This document shows, piece after piece, positions 6,173-9,553 of a stretch of DNA of 9,553 nucleotides. The stretch is from contig WRJW01000183.1 in assembly GCA_009778375.1 (NCBI GenBank), positions 1-9,553 on the forward strand, written 5' to 3'. Source of the stretch: Bacteroidota bacterium (GTDB lineage Bacteria; Bacteroidota; Bacteroidia; Bacteroidales; UBA932). Each line of letters starts with the position of its first letter. Within the stretch, counting starts at the first letter, position 1. The notes beneath the pieces were generated by a model, which saw nothing but the letters and a program-made list of their open reading frames with translations, ran no database searches and was not told the origin of the DNA. The translations under genes were made by a program, and so were the position numbers.

Positions 6173-7572
6173 AGGCACTCCTTTTCTTCTATCCTCATCT
6201 CCTTGGCAATCTGTTCCATCAATGCGTATGCCTCGTCATAATCGTTATGGATGTGCCCGTCTAAGATGGCGTTTTTGATCCGCTCTTTAATCACTCCTAC
6301 CTCCTGACAAGGGCTGAGTCCATATCTTTGCATGATCAGGTCGCCGGAAATGGGGGGCTGAAAGTTGCGGATGGCGTCTTTTTCTTCGACTTCGATGATT
6401 TTTTGGCGGACTTTGGCAAAATTGGCCAAATGACGTTTGGCCGTCTGCTCATTCTTGGAGGTAATATCGGCTTCGCAGAGGAGCATTAGCGACTCAATAT
6501 CGTCTCCGGCGTCAAAAAGGAGGCGGCGGACGGCGGAGTCGGTAACCTCTTCCTGCACCAAGGCGATGGGCCTTAGGTGAAGCAGTACCATCTTTTGCAC
6601 ATATTTCATCTTTTCGTTCAGGGGGAGTTTGAGTTGTTTAAAGATGCCGGGAATCATTTTACTCCCCACAAAGTCGTGTCCGTGAAAACTCCAGCCTGTT
6701 TGGGAATCGTATTGTTTGGTGGCCGGTTTGGCAATGTCGTGCAGGAGGGCTGCCCAATGGAGCCAAAGATCGTCCGAAGTTTTGGATATATTATGGACGA
6801 CTTCAAGGGTATGGCTAAAATTTTCTTTATGCCCCCGTCCTTCCATGGTTTCTACCCCTTTTAAAGCCGCTAATTGAGGCAAAATCAGGGGTAAAAGTCC
6901 GGTCTGATCCAACAGGCGAAATCCAAGTGGGGCACGGGCGCTCATCAGAATTTTGTGGAGTTCATCGGTAATGCGCTCCATAGATACGATTTCGAGGCGG
7001 CGGGCGTTACGTTGTATGGAGGTAAAGGATTCGGGTACAATGGTAAAACCCAACTGGGCGGCAAAACGCACGGCGCGTACCATGCGCAGAGGGTCGTCGC
7101 TGTAGGTGGTATCGGGGTCAAGCGGGGTGCGCAAGAGGCCGTTTTGCATATCTTTTACCCCGCCAAAAGGGTCTATGAGGCAGCCGTAGTCGTGTTCTTG
7201 CAGGCTGAACGCCAAAGCATTTATGGTAAAGTCCCTGCGTTGCTGGTCGTCCTCCAGCGTGCCGTCTTCTACCATAGGTTTGCGGGAGTTGGTGCGGTAA
7301 GACTCTTTTCGCGCCCCTACAAATTCGATCTCTATGTCGTGGTAACGGAGCATGGCGGTGCCAAACTGCTTATACACATGCACAGGGGTGTGGAGTTGCT
7401 TCCCTAACTCTTCTGCTAAGACAATGCCGCTCCCCTCTACTACAATATCTATGTCTTTGCAGGGGCGTTCTAAAAAGTAATCGCGGACGTATCCCCCAAT
7501 CACAAAAGCGCGCTGTTTTGACGCGCGGGCGGCTTGGGCAATAAGGGGAAATATGGGGTTAGAGAGGGGCAT
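6169..7572 (-). CDS. cca: CCA tRNA nucleotidyltransferase with HD domain
   Basis: Adds or repairs the 3' CCA end of tRNAs without a template (class II nucleotidyltransferase family, which also contains poly(A) polymerases). The 467 residues carry the catalytic head: GGYVRD at 26-31, the metal-binding Asp40 and Asp42 in KDIDIVVEG, RRDFTINAL at 112-120, DPFGG at 134-138 and the DDPLRMVRAVRFAAQLGF block at 159-176. A C-terminal HD phosphohydrolase domain follows, with His254, His278-Asp279 (LLHDIAKPA) and His297/His299. CCA addition fits better than polyadenylation because of the Bacteroidota-typical head plus HD layout, but sequence alone does not fully separate the two. Start ATG at 7572. It lies 4 bases after the stop of the restriction-modification gene on the same strand, so it may be read from that transcript; its own promoter would have to lie inside that gene. 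GC-rich: 33 of 60 bases from 7021. Confidence 0.93.
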   Translation of the reverse strand: MPLSNPIFPLIAQAARASKQRAFVIGGYVRDYFLERPCKDIDIVVEGSGIVLAEELGKQLHTPVHVYKQFGTAMLRYHDIEIEFVGARKESYRTNSRKPMVEDGTLEDDQQRRDFTINALAFSLQEHDYGCLIDPFGGVKDMQNGLLRTPLDPDTTYSDDPLRMVRAVRFAAQLGFTIVPESFTSIQRNARRLEIVSMERITDELHKILMSARAPLGFRLLDQTGLLPLILPQLAALKGVETMEGRGHKENFSHTLEVVHNISKTSDDLWLHWAALLHDIAKPATKQYDSQTGWSFHGHDFVGSKMIPGIFKQLKLPLNEKMKYVQKMVLLHLRPIALVQEEVTDSAVRRLLFDAGDDIESLMLLCEADITSKNEQTAKRHLANFAKVRQKIIEVEEKDAIRNFQPPISGDLIMQRYGLSPCQEVGVIKERIKNAILDGHIHNDYDEAYALMEQIAKEMRIEEKECL

Positions 7573-7576
7573 GGGG

Positions 7577-9553
7577 CTACAAATGCTTGGCTAAAACGGC
7601 CTCTTTTTGTTTTGGTAATTCGGATAGTAGTTGATCGAGGCTGGCTATTTGTGCTTCTATTTTTTCGATTTCGGAAACGATTTTTTGCTGCTCGGAAAGA
7701 GGAGGAAGAGGGATTTGAATAGGAACAAGATTTATCACAGAAAGTCCGGGTTGAGCGGTACCTGTAGCATATTGGTTCAAATTCATTGAGACCAATTTAT
7801 GATATAACCATATTGTATTGATATTCAATTTTGGCGTAACCACAAGAGCGTGTTCAGTAGCATGAAATTTACCACTTACCAAATGAACATTACCACACAA
7901 AGCACCTTGTCTGCCAACCAAAGAATACAGTCCTTCATGAGTATATGTTTTAGTATATCCTCTCAATCCATTGCCGCCATAACACGGATATAATCCATTT
8001 TGATTTTCATTACTAATATCTCCAACTTTCACAAATTCTCCTGCTTTTATTTTGCAGACATCTCCGAGTTTTAGTATTTCACAATTATTTGGTGTATCAA
8101 CATTAAAAATGGTTGAAATTTCGCTTTTTAGTTTTTTGACTTTTTCTTTCGCTTCGCCCTCTTCTTTTTCCAATACTTCTATTTCCGCAACAATTTTTTC
8201 TTGTATTTCTTTGGGAGGAAGAGGAATTTTGATTTTAGAATATCCAGTAAAATCAATATTTAGCAATCTAACACCATTCTGCAGGGGTATTGTGCCTCCT
8301 TTATTGTAAAAATCATTGAGGATAGTCCATAAATAAATCGGATTTATAATGTTTTCATCTTTTACTCTTATTCTTGTACAAAAATTTGAAAAAGAATAAA
8401 TTTTGTTATCTTTTTTATCAAATAGAACTACTCTTCCAATTGCCTGTGTATCACTCCCACCTGATTTTTCCAAAATAATGTCGCCATATTCTAATTTTCT
8501 GTTTTCCAATTGTTTTATTTCAACTTCTATTTCTGCCACATCATCATAAGAAAGTTTTCCATTATTAAATTTGAAATTTGTATTTCTTAAAACTTTAACT
8601 GTTTGCAAATCTCCTTTTTCACCTTTCCATAAACCACTTTGAAAAGTAACTAAATAATCAAGAATAACTGTACCATATTTACTGTCAAATTTAATTTTTC
8701 TTTGGGCATTTGTATTTACCGATTTATCAAAAAATGCTCTATCGAAACTCAAAGTATCAACTAAATCAATACGATAGATATTATCTTTCAAACTTTCGTG
8801 AATTGGAAATTCATAATCGTTGGCAAATGCTTTGTAAATATAGGTGCTTGCTTTTTCTTCGTTATCAAAACGCTCATCATCAAAAAGTTTGGTACATTCG
8901 TCAATGGTTTTTCCGCGTTGTATCGGATGTATGCCTTCGCTGCCTCTGCGGTTGGAAAATTCGTATCCGAGAAAACGTTTTTCTGCATCTTTTTCGCCTG
9001 TTTTTACTAAAACAACCTTTTGCGGATATGCCAAAATGAAATACAACAATTTTTCTTTTTCGGTTTCAATAAATTTCTGCCAAAACTCTTTTTCGGTTCT
9101 AACATTCAATTTTCTACGATATTCTTTGTATAATTCACTTTCTTTTTCAATGAAATCGTAAGGGTTATTTTTTAGTAAACTCAGATAATCTTCCCACGAA
9201 AGTCCTTCCCAAACGTGATTTACATATTTACTGAAAGGTTTTTCAATTCCGTTTAATGCAACATCTTGAAAATTTGTAAAAAATCGTTCAACCGATTCTC
9301 TCAGATTGATAGTATCGTAATTGTTTCTTCTTCTTAAAAATAACACAACGGTATTTGTTCCCGTAGCCATAAAAGTATTGCTTCCTAATTCGGTAATGGC
9401 AACAATTTCAAAATATTTCAAAATTATTTCGCGGGTTTTGGTGTAAATTCCCTCGTTGCTCAAAATGGAACTCGGTAAAATAATGCCTGCCACGCCGCCA
9501 TCTTTCAACAATTGTTTGGTGCGCTCTACAAACAAACATTCTATTTCGGAACT
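7577..9553 (-). CDS. N-6 adenine DNA methyltransferase/specificity fusion, restriction-modification (partial)
   Basis: C-terminal 658 codons of a protein joining a type I-like methylase (HsdM) to two HsdS-like target recognition domains. The frame is open through the right edge; the true start and the catalytic NPPY-type motif are off window. A TTG at 9535 is internal, since codons SSEIEC precede it in frame. Numbering from that TTG: the end of the methylase fold at 1-70 (GGVAGIILPSSIL, TGTNTVVLFLRR), a linker region 100-280 (LLYFILAYPQKVVLVKTG, FSNRRGSEGIHP), target domain 1 at about 283-435, a conserved coiled-coil spacer 436-475, target domain 2 at about 487-605 (YPCYGGNGLRGYT, GRQGALCGNVHL), and a terminal spacer helix. 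Such fusions occur as type IIG enzymes or as M-S fusions with a separate nuclease; which one cannot be told here. AT-rich in the middle: 18 G/C in 60 bases from 8701. It stops 4 bases before cca. Confidence 0.88.
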   Translation of the reverse strand, partial: SSEIECLFVERTKQLLKDGGVAGIILPSSILSNEGIYTKTREIILKYFEIVAITELGSNTFMATGTNTVVLFLRRRNNYDTINLRESVERFFTNFQDVALNGIEKPFSKYVNHVWEGLSWEDYLSLLKNNPYDFIEKESELYKEYRRKLNVRTEKEFWQKFIETEKEKLLYFILAYPQKVVLVKTGEKDAEKRFLGYEFSNRRGSEGIHPIQRGKTIDECTKLFDDERFDNEEKASTYIYKAFANDYEFPIHESLKDNIYRIDLVDTLSFDRAFFDKSVNTNAQRKIKFDSKYGTVILDYLVTFQSGLWKGEKGDLQTVKVLRNTNFKFNNGKLSYDDVAEIEVEIKQLENRKLEYGDIILEKSGGSDTQAIGRVVLFDKKDNKIYSFSNFCTRIRVKDENIINPIYLWTILNDFYNKGGTIPLQNGVRLLNIDFTGYSKIKIPLPPKEIQEKIVAEIEVLEKEEGEAKEKVKKLKSEISTIFNVDTPNNCEILKLGDVCKIKAGEFVKVGDISNENQNGLYPCYGGNGLRGYTKTYTHEGLYSLVGRQGALCGNVHLVSGKFHATEHALVVTPKLNINTIWLYHKLVSMNLNQYATGTAQPGLSVINLVPIQIPLPPLSEQQKIVSEIEKIEAQIASLDQLLSELPKQKEAVLAKHL
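7592..7720 (-). repeat. HsdS-like conserved spacer, second copy
   Basis: Encodes IQIPLPPLSEQQKIVSEIEK and a coiled-coil helix ending near the C-terminus, after target recognition domain 2. Paired with the copy at 8111-8230; the shared 11-base word is at 7701-7711. In type I specificity proteins these repeats hold the two target domains at a fixed distance and pack against the methylase. Confidence 0.7.
8111..8230 (-). repeat. HsdS-like conserved spacer, first copy
   Basis: Encodes IKIPLPPKEIQEKIVAEIEV followed by a charged coiled coil, after target recognition domain 1. It is a diverged copy of the segment that ends the protein. At DNA level the copies share the exact 11-base word ggaggaagagg (8214-8224 here), with looser similarity around it. 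Confidence 0.7.

Noticed and set aside
6955..7407. 150-residue plus-strand open frame
   Set aside because: Antisense to cca, which has all its motifs; the open frame is a by-product of GC-rich codons.
9533..9535. TTG as the start of the methylase/specificity protein
   Set aside because: The frame continues upstream to the window edge (SSEIEC precedes it), and the methylase domain is clearly cut; the TTG is an internal leucine.

Overview
The window looks like the chromosome of a Bacteroidota (Bacteroidetes) bacterium. Three things suggest this. There is a 73-residue acidic DUF2795 protein of a type typical of that phylum. A perfect TAnnTTTG promoter element lies upstream of folE. The genes generally lack Shine-Dalgarno sequences. 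All the recognisable housekeeping genes fit this, but I cannot place the genus. No tRNA, rRNA, CRISPR array, insertion sequence or origin was seen, and no stretch over 300 bases lacks a gene.

Layout. Positions 1-2981 hold a probable minus-strand operon, read right to left: the DUF2795 protein, trkA (potassium uptake regulator) and an ABC-F ATPase of the Uup type that runs off the left edge. Positions 3076-4296 hold a second minus-strand pair: a MacB/LolD-type ABC transporter ATPase followed 9 bases later by a PduO-type cobalamin adenosyltransferase. A 77-bp divergent intergenic region separates it from folE (GTP cyclohydrolase I) on the plus strand. An 89-bp gap with a strong 17-bp hairpin follows, then a 373-residue P-loop ATPase of unknown role on the plus strand. 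It ends tail-to-tail with cca (tRNA nucleotidyltransferase, minus strand), overlapping it by 4 bases. Four bases upstream of cca ends a large DNA methyltransferase/specificity fusion protein of a restriction-modification system, whose N-terminal part lies beyond the right edge.

How it fits together. Most of the window is core metabolism and maintenance at about 55% G+C in the lines I counted. Two genes stand out as AT-rich and probably acquired: the P-loop ATPase (about 35-37% in two counted lines) and the methylase/specificity fusion (about 30% in its middle). Together they bracket the GC-rich cca gene with almost no spacer on either side. This is the most interesting structure here: accessory genes inserted flush against a housekeeping gene. 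I see no clear evidence of a wholly new system; the best candidates for a second look are the ATPase with its hairpin and the restriction-modification gene coupled to cca.
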